A DNA stretch of 64,000 nt. It comes from Promicromonospora sp049532985. GTDB lineage: Bacteria; Actinomycetota; Actinomycetes; Actinomycetales; Cellulomonadaceae. The stretch is from assembly GCF_049532985.1 (NCBI RefSeq), contig NZ_CP186693.1:4898001-4962000 (forward strand), written 5' to 3'. Positions 17,678 through 25,685 of this stretch are shown piece after piece (position 1 is the first letter of the stretch; every line of letters begins with the position of its first letter). The translations under genes and the position numbers were made by a program. The notes below the pieces were generated by a model. That model made no database searches. It had not been told where the DNA came from and saw only the letters and a program-made list of their open reading frames with translations.

Positions 17678-18706
17678 TCAGGGTCGGCGCACCGGCAGCA
17701 GCGCCAGGTCGACGATGCGTCGGTACAGGTCCGGGAGCGAGTGTCCACCCGCGGCGGCAGCCTGCGGCAGAAGCGACATCTCCGTCATCCCGGGTGCGAC
17801 GTTGACCTCCAGGACGTGGGCCACGCCGGACCGGTCGAGGATCAGATCGGTGCGGGACAGGTGTCGCAGGTGGAGCGCCTCATGGGCCTGCACGGCGACG
17901 TCGGCGACGTATGCCGCCTGCTCCGCGGTGAGTCGAGCCGGTGCGAAGAACTCGGTCTCGCCGGCGACGTAGCGCGCGGCGTAGTCGTAGCCATTCTCCG
18001 CGACGATCTCCACGGCGGGCAGTGCCCGGGGCCCGCCCGGACCGTCGATCACGCTCACCGCCAGCTCGATGCCGTCGACCGCGTGCTCGATCAGCGCGGT
18101 CTCGCCGTACGCGAAGCACTCGACCATGGCACGCGGCAGGTCCTCCGCACGCGTGACGACCGTGACCCCCAGGGCGGAACCGCCCTCGGTGGGCTTGACG
18201 ACGAGGGGGAGGCCGAGGTGTCCCACGATCGTGTCGAGCACGGGCTGCGCGCCGAGGTCCCGGAAGAGGCTCTGGGGGAGCGTCACGTAGTCGGGGGTGG
18301 TGAGCCCCGCTTCGAGCAGGGCCGCCTTGGCGATGGGCTTGTTCCAGACGACGCGGCTGGCGCGCGGGTCGGAGCCCACGTAGGGCAGGCCTGCCATGTC
18401 GAGCACGTCCCGCACCGATCCGTCCTCGCCCGAAGCGCCGTGCAGCAGCGGCCAGACGACGTCGGGGCGGGTGCTGCGGAGGAACGCCAGGAGGTCCGCG
18501 TCGACGTCGTGCACGATCACGTCGAGGCCGGTCGAGCGCAACGACTCGGCGACCCGGCGACCGGACCGGAGCGACACGTCGCGCTCGTGCGAGAGACCGC
18601 CGGCGAGGACGACCACCAGCGGGCTGCGTCCCGCGTCGTCGGGTGCGGGCGAGGTGGACGCGGTACCGGGTGCCGGCGCGTTCGGGGCGGGTGCGGGACT
18701 GGTCAT
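17678..18706 (-). CDS. D-alanine--D-alanine ligase family protein
   Basis: This 342-residue ATP-grasp enzyme is expected to join two D-alanines for peptidoglycan precursors. After a Pro/Ala-rich leader come VVLAGGLSHERDVSL, the Ddl signature LLHGASGEDGSV (His-Gly ... Glu-Asp-Gly), the ATP-binding VVKPTEGGSALGV, and the Mg-ligand end SRTDLI ... LEVNVAPGMTEMSLLP. The last element usually reads EINTMPGFT in classical Ddl, so this is a somewhat divergent member, perhaps a second ligase in addition to a canonical ddl elsewhere. The ATG at 18706 gives MTSPAPAP; an upstream extension to 18760 lacks conservation. A ligase gene after parB is seen in other Micrococcales. Confidence 0.8.
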   Translation of the reverse strand: MTSPAPAPNAPAPGTASTSPAPDDAGRSPLVVVLAGGLSHERDVSLRSGRRVAESLRSTGLDVIVHDVDADLLAFLRSTRPDVVWPLLHGASGEDGSVRDVLDMAGLPYVGSDPRASRVVWNKPIAKAALLEAGLTTPDYVTLPQSLFRDLGAQPVLDTIVGHLGLPLVVKPTEGGSALGVTVVTRAEDLPRAMVECFAYGETALIEHAVDGIELAVSVIDGPGGPRALPAVEIVAENGYDYAARYVAGETEFFAPARLTAEQAAYVADVAVQAHEALHLRHLSRTDLILDRSGVAHVLEVNVAPGMTEMSLLPQAAAAGGHSLPDLYRRIVDLALLPVRRP

Positions 18707-18747
18707 CGACGGCTCACTCGATCGGGGTGTACGGGATGGCTGCCATC

Positions 18748-18791
18748 GTGTCAGACGCACAGGTCACCCACGTGACCTGTGCATCTGACAC
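18748..18791. repeat. 44-bp near-perfect palindrome
   Basis: Two 20-base arms (18748-18767 and 18772-18791) differ at one position and flank a CCAC loop. It lies between the aminotransferase stop and the ligase start, both on the minus strand. It could terminate aminotransferase transcription, although it lacks a T tract on the minus strand, or act as a regulator site for the ligase gene. Confidence 0.6.
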
Positions 18792-18798
18792 GGGGGAG

Positions 18799-20109
18799 TC
18801 AGGCCAGGTCGGGTGCGGGGCCCTCGACGTCGTCCACGTCGGGGTCGGGCTGCGCGGAGGTGCCGAAGATCTGCACCAGCTCGGACTCACCGTTCACGAC
18901 ACCGGCGAGGCGGCGCACGCCCTCGCGGATGCGTTCCGGCGTCGGGAAGCAGAAGGACAGGCGCATGTGGTTCGAGCCGCTGCCGTCGTAGTAGAAGGCG
19001 GTGCCCGGCACGTAGGCGACGCGCGCCGTCACGGCGCGGGGGAGCATGGCGCGGGAGTCCAGCCCCTCCGGCAGCCGGACCCAGACGAAGAACCCACCGC
19101 GCGGCACGTTCCACGATGCGCTCGGGAGGTACTCGCCCAGCGCGCCCACGAGGGCGTCGCGCCGGTCCCGGTACATCTCCCGGTAGTCCTTGATCTGGGC
19201 CTTCCAGTCGCACGTCTCGAGGTACGTCGCCACCGCGAGCTGCGACGCGTTCGACGGCGACAGCACCGCCGACTCGCTCGCGAGCACGAGCTTGTCGCGC
19301 ACGGCGTGCGGCGCGATCACGAAGCCGACGCGGTAGCCGGGGGCGAACGTCTTGGAGAACGACCCCAGGTATAGCACGCCGTCGGTGTCGTACGAGCGCA
19401 GCGCCGGGAGCGGCTCGTCGTCGAAGCCGAGCAGGCCGTAGGGGTTGTCCTCGACGACCAAGACGCCGTGGCGGCGGCAGATCTCCAGGATCTGGGGGCG
19501 CCGCTCGGCGGACAGAGAGACGCCCGCGGGGTTCTGGAACGTCGGGACGGTGTACAGGAACTTCACGCGCCGGCCCTCGGCCGCGAGGCGGGTGAGCACG
19601 TCGTCGAGGTCGGCAGGGACCAGGCCGTCGGCGTCGAGCGGGACCTGGACCACGTCGGCCTGGTAGGAGCGGAAGACGCCCAGGGCCCCGACGTACGACG
19701 GCGCCTCGGCGATGATCACGTCGCCCGGGTCCACGAAGATGCGGGTCACCAGGTCCAGGGCCGACTGCGAGCCGGTGGTGACGACCACGTCGTCGGGGTG
19801 GGCGGAGACGCCCTCCAGGGCGACGACCTGGGTGATGTGCTCCCGGAGGGACTCCTCGCCCTGACCGGAGCCGTACTGGAGCGCTGTGGTGCCCTTGGTG
19901 ACGATGAGGCGCTGCATGGTGTCGGCGATGACGTCGAGCGGCAGACCCTCGAGATACGGCATGCCACCGGCGAGCGACACGACCTCGGGGCGGTTCGCGA
20001 CCGAGAACAGCGCCCGGATCTCCGAGGCGCGCATGCCGTGCGCTCGCGCCGCGTACGAACCGAACCACGGGTCGAGGCGGTTACCGGCAGTCTCGGGAAG
20101 CTCGTTCAC
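18799..20109 (-). CDS. PLP-dependent aminotransferase, class I/II (2-aminoadipate type)
   Basis: This is a 436-residue fold-type I transaminase without the GntR DNA-binding domain of MocR proteins. Recognisable parts are MRASEIRALFSVANRPEVVSLAGG, TTALQYGSGQGEESLREHI, TTGSQSALDLV, the FQNPAGVSLS motif, EDNPYGLLGF, the Schiff-base lysine in GSFSKTFAPGYRVGF, and the C-terminal substrate arginine in HMRLSFCFP. This pattern matches the LysN/AlaA/2-aminoadipate group; the actual substrate cannot be set from sequence. The GTG at 20109 (VNELPETAG) is chosen since conserved sequence starts soon after it and the longer upstream frame runs into trxA. The gene is common between parB and trxA in this group of bacteria. 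Confidence 0.85.
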   Translation of the reverse strand: MNELPETAGNRLDPWFGSYAARAHGMRASEIRALFSVANRPEVVSLAGGMPYLEGLPLDVIADTMQRLIVTKGTTALQYGSGQGEESLREHITQVVALEGVSAHPDDVVVTTGSQSALDLVTRIFVDPGDVIIAEAPSYVGALGVFRSYQADVVQVPLDADGLVPADLDDVLTRLAAEGRRVKFLYTVPTFQNPAGVSLSAERRPQILEICRRHGVLVVEDNPYGLLGFDDEPLPALRSYDTDGVLYLGSFSKTFAPGYRVGFVIAPHAVRDKLVLASESAVLSPSNASQLAVATYLETCDWKAQIKDYREMYRDRRDALVGALGEYLPSASWNVPRGGFFVWVRLPEGLDSRAMLPRAVTARVAYVPGTAFYYDGSGSNHMRLSFCFPTPERIREGVRRLAGVVNGESELVQIFGTSAQPDPDVDDVEGPAPDLA

Positions 20110-20208
20110 GCGAGCCAGTCTGGCACGCGTGGCGTGCTCCTCCCAGTGCCTGTTCGTGGTGAAACGGTGAGACTCCGCGCGGACGGACAGGCTCGAGGGT
20201 GCCCGGAG

Positions 20209-20250
20209 ACACCGAGAGCGCGCACCCGGGCGGGTGCGCGCTCTCGGTGT
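20209..20250. terminator. Terminator downstream of trxA
   Basis: A perfect 19-bp stem (ACACCGAGAGCGCGCACCC and complement) with a GGGC loop directly follows the trxA stop on the minus strand. Confidence 0.8.
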
Positions 20251-20261
20251 GGTGACGGCGG

Positions 20262-20588
20262 TCAGCCCGCGAGGACCTCGTCGATCTCCTGCGTCAGCGC
20301 GCGCTTCGGGCGAGCCCCGATGATCGACTTCACGACCTCGCCGCCCTTGTAGACGTTGAGCGTCGGGATCGAGACGATGCCGTAGTCCATGGCGGTCTGA
20401 CGGTTCTCGTCGGTGTCGATCTTGACGATCTTGATCTTGCCCTCGTACTCGTCGGAGAGCTCCTCGAGGATCGGTGCCACCATGCGGCACGGACCACACC
20501 AGGTGGCCCAGAAGTCGACGAAGACGGGGATGTCGGAGTCGAGGACCTCCGCCTTGAAGGTGTCGTCGGTGACCTTGATGGTGCTCAT
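20262..20588 (-). CDS. trxA: Thioredoxin
   Basis: This 108-residue thioredoxin reduces protein disulfides in the cytoplasm. The active site WCGPC lies around residues 31-35 in VDFWATWCGPCRMVAP, and the cis-proline loop is SIPTL. The ATG at 20588 has GGAGA 6 bases upstream. It follows trxB by 15 bases, so the reductase and its substrate are co-transcribed. Confidence 0.97.
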   Translation of the reverse strand: MSTIKVTDDTFKAEVLDSDIPVFVDFWATWCGPCRMVAPILEELSDEYEGKIKIVKIDTDENRQTAMDYGIVSIPTLNVYKGGEVVKSIIGARPKRALTQEIDEVLAG

Positions 20589-20603
20589 CCGTAATCTCCT
20601 TTG

Positions 20604-21578
20604 TCAGTCGTTCAGCGAGTCGAGGAACGCCTGGGCGTCGAGTGCCGCGGAGCAGCCCGAGCCGGCGGCCGTGATCGCCTGGCGGTACGTGTGGTCCACG
20701 GCGTCGCCGCAGGCGAAGACGCCGGGGAGGTTCGTCCGCGTGCTGCGGCCCTCGACGAGGATGTAACCGTTCTCGTCCAGGTCGACCTGACCCTTGACCA
20801 GGTCGGTCCGCGGCTCGTGGCCGATCGCGACGAACAGCCCGGTCGCGTTCAGGTCCCGGACCTCGCCCGTGACCGTGTCGCGCAGGCTGATCCCCGCGAC
20901 CTTGTCCTCACCGTTGATCCCCGCGACCTCGCTGTTCCAGGCGAACTCGATCTTCGGGTCGGCGGCGGCGCGCTCGGCCATGATCTTCGAGGCGCGCAGG
21001 TCGTCGCGGCGGTGCACGACGGTCACCTTGGACGCGAACCGGGTCAGGAACGTGGCCTCCTCCATGGCGGAGTCACCGCCACCCACCACCGCGATGTCCT
21101 GGTCGCGGAAGAAGAACCCGTCGCAGGTCGCACACCAGGAGACGCCTCGGCCGGAGAGCCGCTTCTCGTCGGCCAGGCCCAGCTCGCGGTAAGCGGAGCC
21201 GGTCGCCAGGATGACCGAACGCGCGCGGTAGGTGTCGCCGCCACCGGTCACGATGGTCTTGACGTCACCGGTGAGCTCGACCTGCTCGGCGTCGTCCCAG
21301 ATGACCTGGGCGCCGAACTTCTCCGCCTGCTCCCGCATGGCGTCCATCAGGTCCGGGCCCTGGATGCCGGCCGGGAAGCCGGGGAAGTTCTCGACCTCGG
21401 TGGTGTTCATCAGGGCGCCACCCGCGGTGACCGAACCTGCGATGACGACAGGTGCGAAGCCGGCACGCGCCGCGTAGACCGCTGCGGTGTACCCCGCGGG
21501 GCCGGACCCCACGATGACGACGTCGAGCACGGGTGCCTCGGTGGTCTCGGTAGCCGGTGCGGTGGTCTGTTCGGTCAA
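20604..21578 (-). CDS. trxB: Thioredoxin-disulfide reductase
   Basis: TrxB is an NADPH- and FAD-dependent enzyme that reduces thioredoxin. The product has about 324 residues with the FAD motif VIVGSGPAGYTAAVYAARA, the redox-active CATCDG, the NADPH motif VVGGGDSAMEEA with HRRDDLRAS, and the C-terminal FACGDAVD. I chose the TTG at 21578 because GAGGAG lies 6 bases upstream (GAGGAGACCACC-TTG). An ATG at 21599 would add seven residues but has no ribosome-binding site. It is followed by trxA. Confidence 0.96.
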   Translation of the reverse strand: MTEQTTAPATETTEAPVLDVVIVGSGPAGYTAAVYAARAGFAPVVIAGSVTAGGALMNTTEVENFPGFPAGIQGPDLMDAMREQAEKFGAQVIWDDAEQVELTGDVKTIVTGGGDTYRARSVILATGSAYRELGLADEKRLSGRGVSWCATCDGFFFRDQDIAVVGGGDSAMEEATFLTRFASKVTVVHRRDDLRASKIMAERAAADPKIEFAWNSEVAGINGEDKVAGISLRDTVTGEVRDLNATGLFVAIGHEPRTDLVKGQVDLDENGYILVEGRSTRTNLPGVFACGDAVDHTYRQAITAAGSGCSAALDAQAFLDSLND

Positions 21579-21736
21579 GGTGGTCTCCTCGAGTTCCATG
21601 GGCACACGCATCAACACGCGGGCGGGTCCCAGTGTTCCAGCCGATGTCGTCCACGGCTCGGTCGTGGACGTGAGTCTCGCCACACAATATCGACAGATTT
21701 CGATGGATAGAAGGCGCGGTCACGGACTCGGGGACG

Positions 21737-21793
21737 GAGAACGGCCCCGGACAGTCTCTCCCGACGGGGAAAGGACTGCCCGGGGCCGTTCTC
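21737..21793 (-). terminator. Terminator after the pseudokinase gene
   Basis: Long, slightly bulged inverted repeat: GAGAACGGCCCCGG with ACAGTC on one side, GACTG and CCGGGGCCGTTCTC on the other, loop of 17 bases. It sits between the pseudokinase stop and trxB. Confidence 0.7.
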
Positions 21794-21816
21794 GGCGCGG
21801 CCGGAAGCCGCCGGGG

Positions 21817-23685
21817 TCAGCTCAGGACGACCTCGTTGAGCTCCAGCCGGAACCCGTCGGACACCTGCGGCAGCTCGGTGATCCAGATCGTGAACGAGTC
21901 GCTCACCACCGGCTCGGTGAGCTCGAACGTGGTGGTGTTCGCGAACGCGCCCTCGGCGAGCACCTCACCGCCGGCGCCGCCCTTGAGGATCTGCACCTTG
22001 CCACCGGGCGTGTTGGTGAGCAGCTCGATCTTGGAGACCGAGGCCGGCTCCCGGAGCTTCAGCTCCATGCCCAGGGAGTCCTTGAACCCGCCGAACTCCG
22101 CCCGCTGGTACGTGGTCGTGTAGTAGAACGACTGCGGGTCGGCGTCGTAGGCACGCTCGACCGCCTCGGGGTGGTCGATGGTCGCACCCTCGAACTCCAG
22201 CGTGCCCAGGAGGGCCGCCGAGTCGATGACGGGCCGTGCCTCGGTCTCGGTCGGGGCGGACGGCTCAGCGCTGTTCTCGCCCTCGTCGGTACCTCCGGCA
22301 CCGGCAGAGGCGGAGGCGGACGCCGACGGCGACGCCTCGCCGATGGCCTCGCCCGTCGGCGACATCATCGCGTTCACCGCCCAGATCAGTCCGGCGACGA
22401 CGGCGACGCCCACCAGGCTCAGCACGATCGGCGTCGGGTTCACGCCACGCCGCTTGGGCGCCGGCTGGGTGGCGAACCCGCCGTCCTGCTGCTCGTAGTA
22501 GCCGCCGCCGTCAGGGGCGTAGCCGGCCGGCGCGTACTGCGGCGGGTACTGCTGCGGCGCCCCGCCTGCCGCGTACTGGGCCTGCTCGTACCCGGGCTGG
22601 ACGGGGGCGACCGGCTGGCCGTACTGGTCGTACGCCTGCGTCGCGCCCTCCGGGGGTGGCGGCGGCACCGGGGCGTGCTGCTGGCCGAAGGCCTGCGGCT
22701 CGTAGGTGTAGTCGCTCTGCGGCTCGGTGTAACCGGCGGGCACCGCACCCGCGACCGCGGTCTCGTCGGAGCGGGCGATCCGGCCGGAGACCGGCCGTCG
22801 CACGGGCGGAGCACCCTCGCCGTTGAAAGCGTCGGCGATGGACTGGCGTCGCGGACCCTCCGGCTCAGGCTGAACGAATCCAGGCAGCGATGCCACTACG
22901 GAAACCTCTCCCCACGGCGCCAGGGCCGCGGTCACGTCGTCGGGGTTCATCGGCCCGCCGGTGCCGCCGGACGCGTCGAACGTCCGGCTCACGAGGGCGT
23001 CGATGTCGGCGTCCACGTGGGGAACCAGCGTGGACAGCGGCGCCACGGCGCCGGAAGGGTCGAGCTGCGCGGGCAGCGGGATCAGGGTGTCCTTCGCGAT
23101 CCAGCCGGCCTCGAGGTCCTGCCCGGGCCAGCGTGCCGTCATCGCGTAGTAGAGGAGCGCGACCAGACCCTGCGCGTCGAGCTGCGCGGGCCGGCCGTTC
23201 AGCGTGTCGCCCGAGGCGAGGCCGCCGTCGATCCCCAGGCCCGTGACCCGGACCCGGTGGCCGTCGACCCGTACGGCCTCGGGGCGCAGGGCGGTGTGGT
23301 GGACACCCCGTGCGTGGGCCACGGCGAGTGCCGACGCCGCCTCACCGACGATGGCACGGGCCTGCTGCTCGTCCACGAGCCCGCTCGACACGATCTCGGT
23401 CAGCGTGGTGCCGGTGTGCGGCTCGGACACCACGTACCGCCGGCCGTCGCCGTCCGTCCCGGCGTCGAGCACCCGGACCAGGCGGGGGTCCGTGACGAGC
23501 GCGGCGCGCCGCGCGGAGTCGAGGGCATCGCCCGCGTAGGGCCCGGTCACGAGCGTGACCCGGACCTCGCGCTCCAGGATCAGGTCACGTGCCTCCCAGG
23601 CGGTCGCCGCGGCGAGATCGGTCGTCGCCTGCTGGACGAGCCTGTACCTCTCGACCAGCACACTCCCTGGCTCGACGGTGCTCAC
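21817..23685 (-). CDS. Membrane-anchored pseudokinase with C-terminal discoidin-like domain
   Basis: The 622-residue protein has a serine/threonine protein-kinase fold at its N-terminus (about residues 1-255) but lacks the catalytic residues. The HRDLKPEN loop reads HTALRPEAV and the DFG position reads GLGIDG. A Pro/Gln/Tyr-rich linker, one membrane helix (IVLSLVGVAVVAGLIWAVNAM) and an extracytoplasmic domain of about 130 residues follow. That last domain resembles an F5/8 type C (discoidin-like) fold (ELLTNTPGGKVQILKG and FTIWITELPQVSDGFRLELNEV). In mycobacteria the same pseudokinase-plus-tail forms the C-terminus of MurJ/MviN and recruits FhaA; here it is a separate gene behind murJ. GTG at 23685 has AGGAGG 5 bases upstream. 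It probably helps control peptidoglycan precursor flipping. Confidence 0.85.
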   Translation of the reverse strand: MSTVEPGSVLVERYRLVQQATTDLAAATAWEARDLILEREVRVTLVTGPYAGDALDSARRAALVTDPRLVRVLDAGTDGDGRRYVVSEPHTGTTLTEIVSSGLVDEQQARAIVGEAASALAVAHARGVHHTALRPEAVRVDGHRVRVTGLGIDGGLASGDTLNGRPAQLDAQGLVALLYYAMTARWPGQDLEAGWIAKDTLIPLPAQLDPSGAVAPLSTLVPHVDADIDALVSRTFDASGGTGGPMNPDDVTAALAPWGEVSVVASLPGFVQPEPEGPRRQSIADAFNGEGAPPVRRPVSGRIARSDETAVAGAVPAGYTEPQSDYTYEPQAFGQQHAPVPPPPPEGATQAYDQYGQPVAPVQPGYEQAQYAAGGAPQQYPPQYAPAGYAPDGGGYYEQQDGGFATQPAPKRRGVNPTPIVLSLVGVAVVAGLIWAVNAMMSPTGEAIGEASPSASASASAGAGGTDEGENSAEPSAPTETEARPVIDSAALLGTLEFEGATIDHPEAVERAYDADPQSFYYTTTYQRAEFGGFKDSLGMELKLREPASVSKIELLTNTPGGKVQILKGGAGGEVLAEGAFANTTTFELTEPVVSDSFTIWITELPQVSDGFRLELNEVVLS

Positions 23686-23802
23686 GCGGACCTCCTCGCT
23701 CGCTCGGGGGACAGTAACAGGTGCGTGATGTCCGGGATCACGCGCCGTCGCCATGCTACGCGGAACCGCTGACGGACCGCCGAAACGTCGCCCGAATGCA
23801 AC

Positions 23803-23829
23803 GAAAGCGCAGATCAGCGATCTGCGCTT
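23803..23829 (-). terminator. Terminator after murJ
   Basis: An 11-bp perfect stem AAGCGCAGATC with a 3-base loop, followed on the minus strand by TTCGTTGC. It lies between the murJ stop and the pseudokinase start, so the pseudokinase may be made partly from read-through or from its own promoter. Confidence 0.6.
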
Positions 23830-23847
23830 CCGCGTGCGTCGGCAAGG

Positions 23848-25578
23848 TCAGCGCCGGAACCGGGCCAGGACCGGGCGGAGCAGGCCGTCGAGCTCCTGGA
23901 CGCGCAGCAGACGCAGCAGCAGCACGTAGACGGCGAGCATGACCACACCGCACAGGGCCGACACCCACAGACCGCTCAGCATCGTCAGGACCCAGCCGTT
24001 GCCGAAGGACAGCACGTCGAACCCGCCCAGCAGCCGGTAGACCCCCCACCCGGCCAGCCCGGCCAGCACGGCAGCGACGAGAGCCTTGGCGTGCAGCGTG
24101 AGGATGCGCCCACCGTCGAGCCGGCCGTTCAGCTTCGTCCGCAGGCCACGCGTGCGCAGCAGCACGGTGATCCAGTTCGACAGCGCGTAGCTGGCGCCCG
24201 CCGCGATCACCCACATCTCGATCGGCAGCCAGAGCTGGGCGGCGATCAGGCCGATCACCAGCATCGACGTCGACGGCACGGTGATCCAGAAGACCGAGCG
24301 ACCGTCCTCGTACGCGTAGTAGACCCACTTCATGAGCGCCATGCCGCCCAGCGGCACCAGACCGAACGAGAGCGCCACCAGCACCGGGGCGATCAGGGCG
24401 GTGCCCTCCTCGCCCGCGGTCGGCACGATGAAGGCCGTGGCGGGCGCGGCCAGCACCGTGAGGGCTGCCGTGGCGAACACCGTGAAGACGCCGATGGTGC
24501 GCAGGCCGAGGGAGAGGTCGCCGCGGACGCGATCGGTGTCGCCCTCCTGGGCGGCCTTGCTGATGCCGGTGAACAGGGCGGTCGCGATCGACACCGTGAC
24601 CAGCGAGTGCGGCAGCAGGTAGATGAGGAGTGCCTGCGTGTAGGAGCCGTTACCGGCCACCGCGACGGGCGGGGTGGCCGCGGCGCCTGCGGCGCCCGCC
24701 TCCGATGCCACCCGGGTCAGGAAGAGGATGCCGGCCTGCTCGAGCACCACTGCGGCGAGCGTCCACGTGGCCACCGTTCCGGCCGAGCGCAGGCCGATGC
24801 CCCGCAGGCCCAGCCGGAAGTGCCAGCGGAAGCCCGAGCGCAGCAGCGGGACCAGCAGCACGAGCGCCTGCGCGACGATGCCCAGGGTGGCCGTGCCGGC
24901 AAGCAGGACGGTGCGCGGTGTGTCCCACTCGTCAAGGTCGTTGATGCCCAGCGCGGGCGCGGTGCCGAAGACAGCCAGGAAGACGCCGAACCCGATGACC
25001 GAGACCACGTTGTTGGCCACCGGCGCCCACATGAACGGCCCGAACTGCTCGCGTGCGTTGAGCACCTGACCGAGCAGCGTGTAGAGGCCGTAGAAGAACA
25101 GCTGCGGGATGCACCAGTAGGCGAACACGGTGCCCAGCGCGAGCTCCTCGGCGCTCAAGCCCTGCGTGTACAGCAGGACCACCCAGGCGGAGGCGCCCGT
25201 GAGCACGGCCGTGACGGCGAGGATGCCGACGGCGGAGACGGTGAGCAGCTTGTCGATCCGCTCCTGTGCGTTGCGTGCACGGAACGCCTTGACGATCTGC
25301 GGCACCAGCACGGCGTTCAGAGCGCCACCCGCGAGGATCGCGAACAGCACGTTGGGCAGCTTGTTCGCGACGTCGAACGTGATGGCGACGCTGCCCACCG
25401 AACCGATGGCGGCCACGAGCATCATGTTGCGCACCAGCCCGCCCAGCCGGGAGGCCGCGGTGCCGGCGGCCATGACGATCGAGTTGCGGCCCAGACCGCG
25501 CGACGGCGGCTGCGCGGGGGACGAGCCCGCGGCCGCGCCGGGGTCGGGTTCCGACGCGGGGTCGGCTGCTGCGGTCAC
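23848..25578 (-). CDS. murJ: Lipid II flippase MurJ
   Basis: MurJ moves lipid II across the membrane for peptidoglycan synthesis. The 576-residue product is almost entirely hydrophobic, with room for about 14 membrane helices. Typical features are SRLGGLVRNMMLVAAIG at the first helix, FDVANKLPNVLFAILAGGALNAVLVP, and YLLPHSLVTVSIATALFTGISKAA. I prefer the GTG at 25578, which has CAGGAG 6 bases upstream; a TTG at 25596 would add six residues. The gene sits between the DUF6049 gene and the pseudokinase, the same neighbourhood as in mycobacteria (Rv3908-Rv3910). Confidence 0.93.
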   Translation of the reverse strand: MTAAADPASEPDPGAAAGSSPAQPPSRGLGRNSIVMAAGTAASRLGGLVRNMMLVAAIGSVGSVAITFDVANKLPNVLFAILAGGALNAVLVPQIVKAFRARNAQERIDKLLTVSAVGILAVTAVLTGASAWVVLLYTQGLSAEELALGTVFAYWCIPQLFFYGLYTLLGQVLNAREQFGPFMWAPVANNVVSVIGFGVFLAVFGTAPALGINDLDEWDTPRTVLLAGTATLGIVAQALVLLVPLLRSGFRWHFRLGLRGIGLRSAGTVATWTLAAVVLEQAGILFLTRVASEAGAAGAAATPPVAVAGNGSYTQALLIYLLPHSLVTVSIATALFTGISKAAQEGDTDRVRGDLSLGLRTIGVFTVFATAALTVLAAPATAFIVPTAGEEGTALIAPVLVALSFGLVPLGGMALMKWVYYAYEDGRSVFWITVPSTSMLVIGLIAAQLWLPIEMWVIAAGASYALSNWITVLLRTRGLRTKLNGRLDGGRILTLHAKALVAAVLAGLAGWGVYRLLGGFDVLSFGNGWVLTMLSGLWVSALCGVVMLAVYVLLLRLLRVQELDGLLRPVLARFRR

Positions 25579-25685
25579 GGTGTTCTCCTGGGTCAAGCGA
25601 CTACTCCCGTGGTCTGGGGGCCCTGGCCGGCGCCGTCCCGGCCGACGTGTGCGGCGGCCGAAACACTACTCCGCCCGACGGCGTG

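Noticed and set aside
21487..23772. 761-codon plus-strand open frame opposite the pseudokinase
   Set aside because: The minus-strand product has a kinase fold, membrane helix and discoidin-like domain; the plus-strand reading is featureless.
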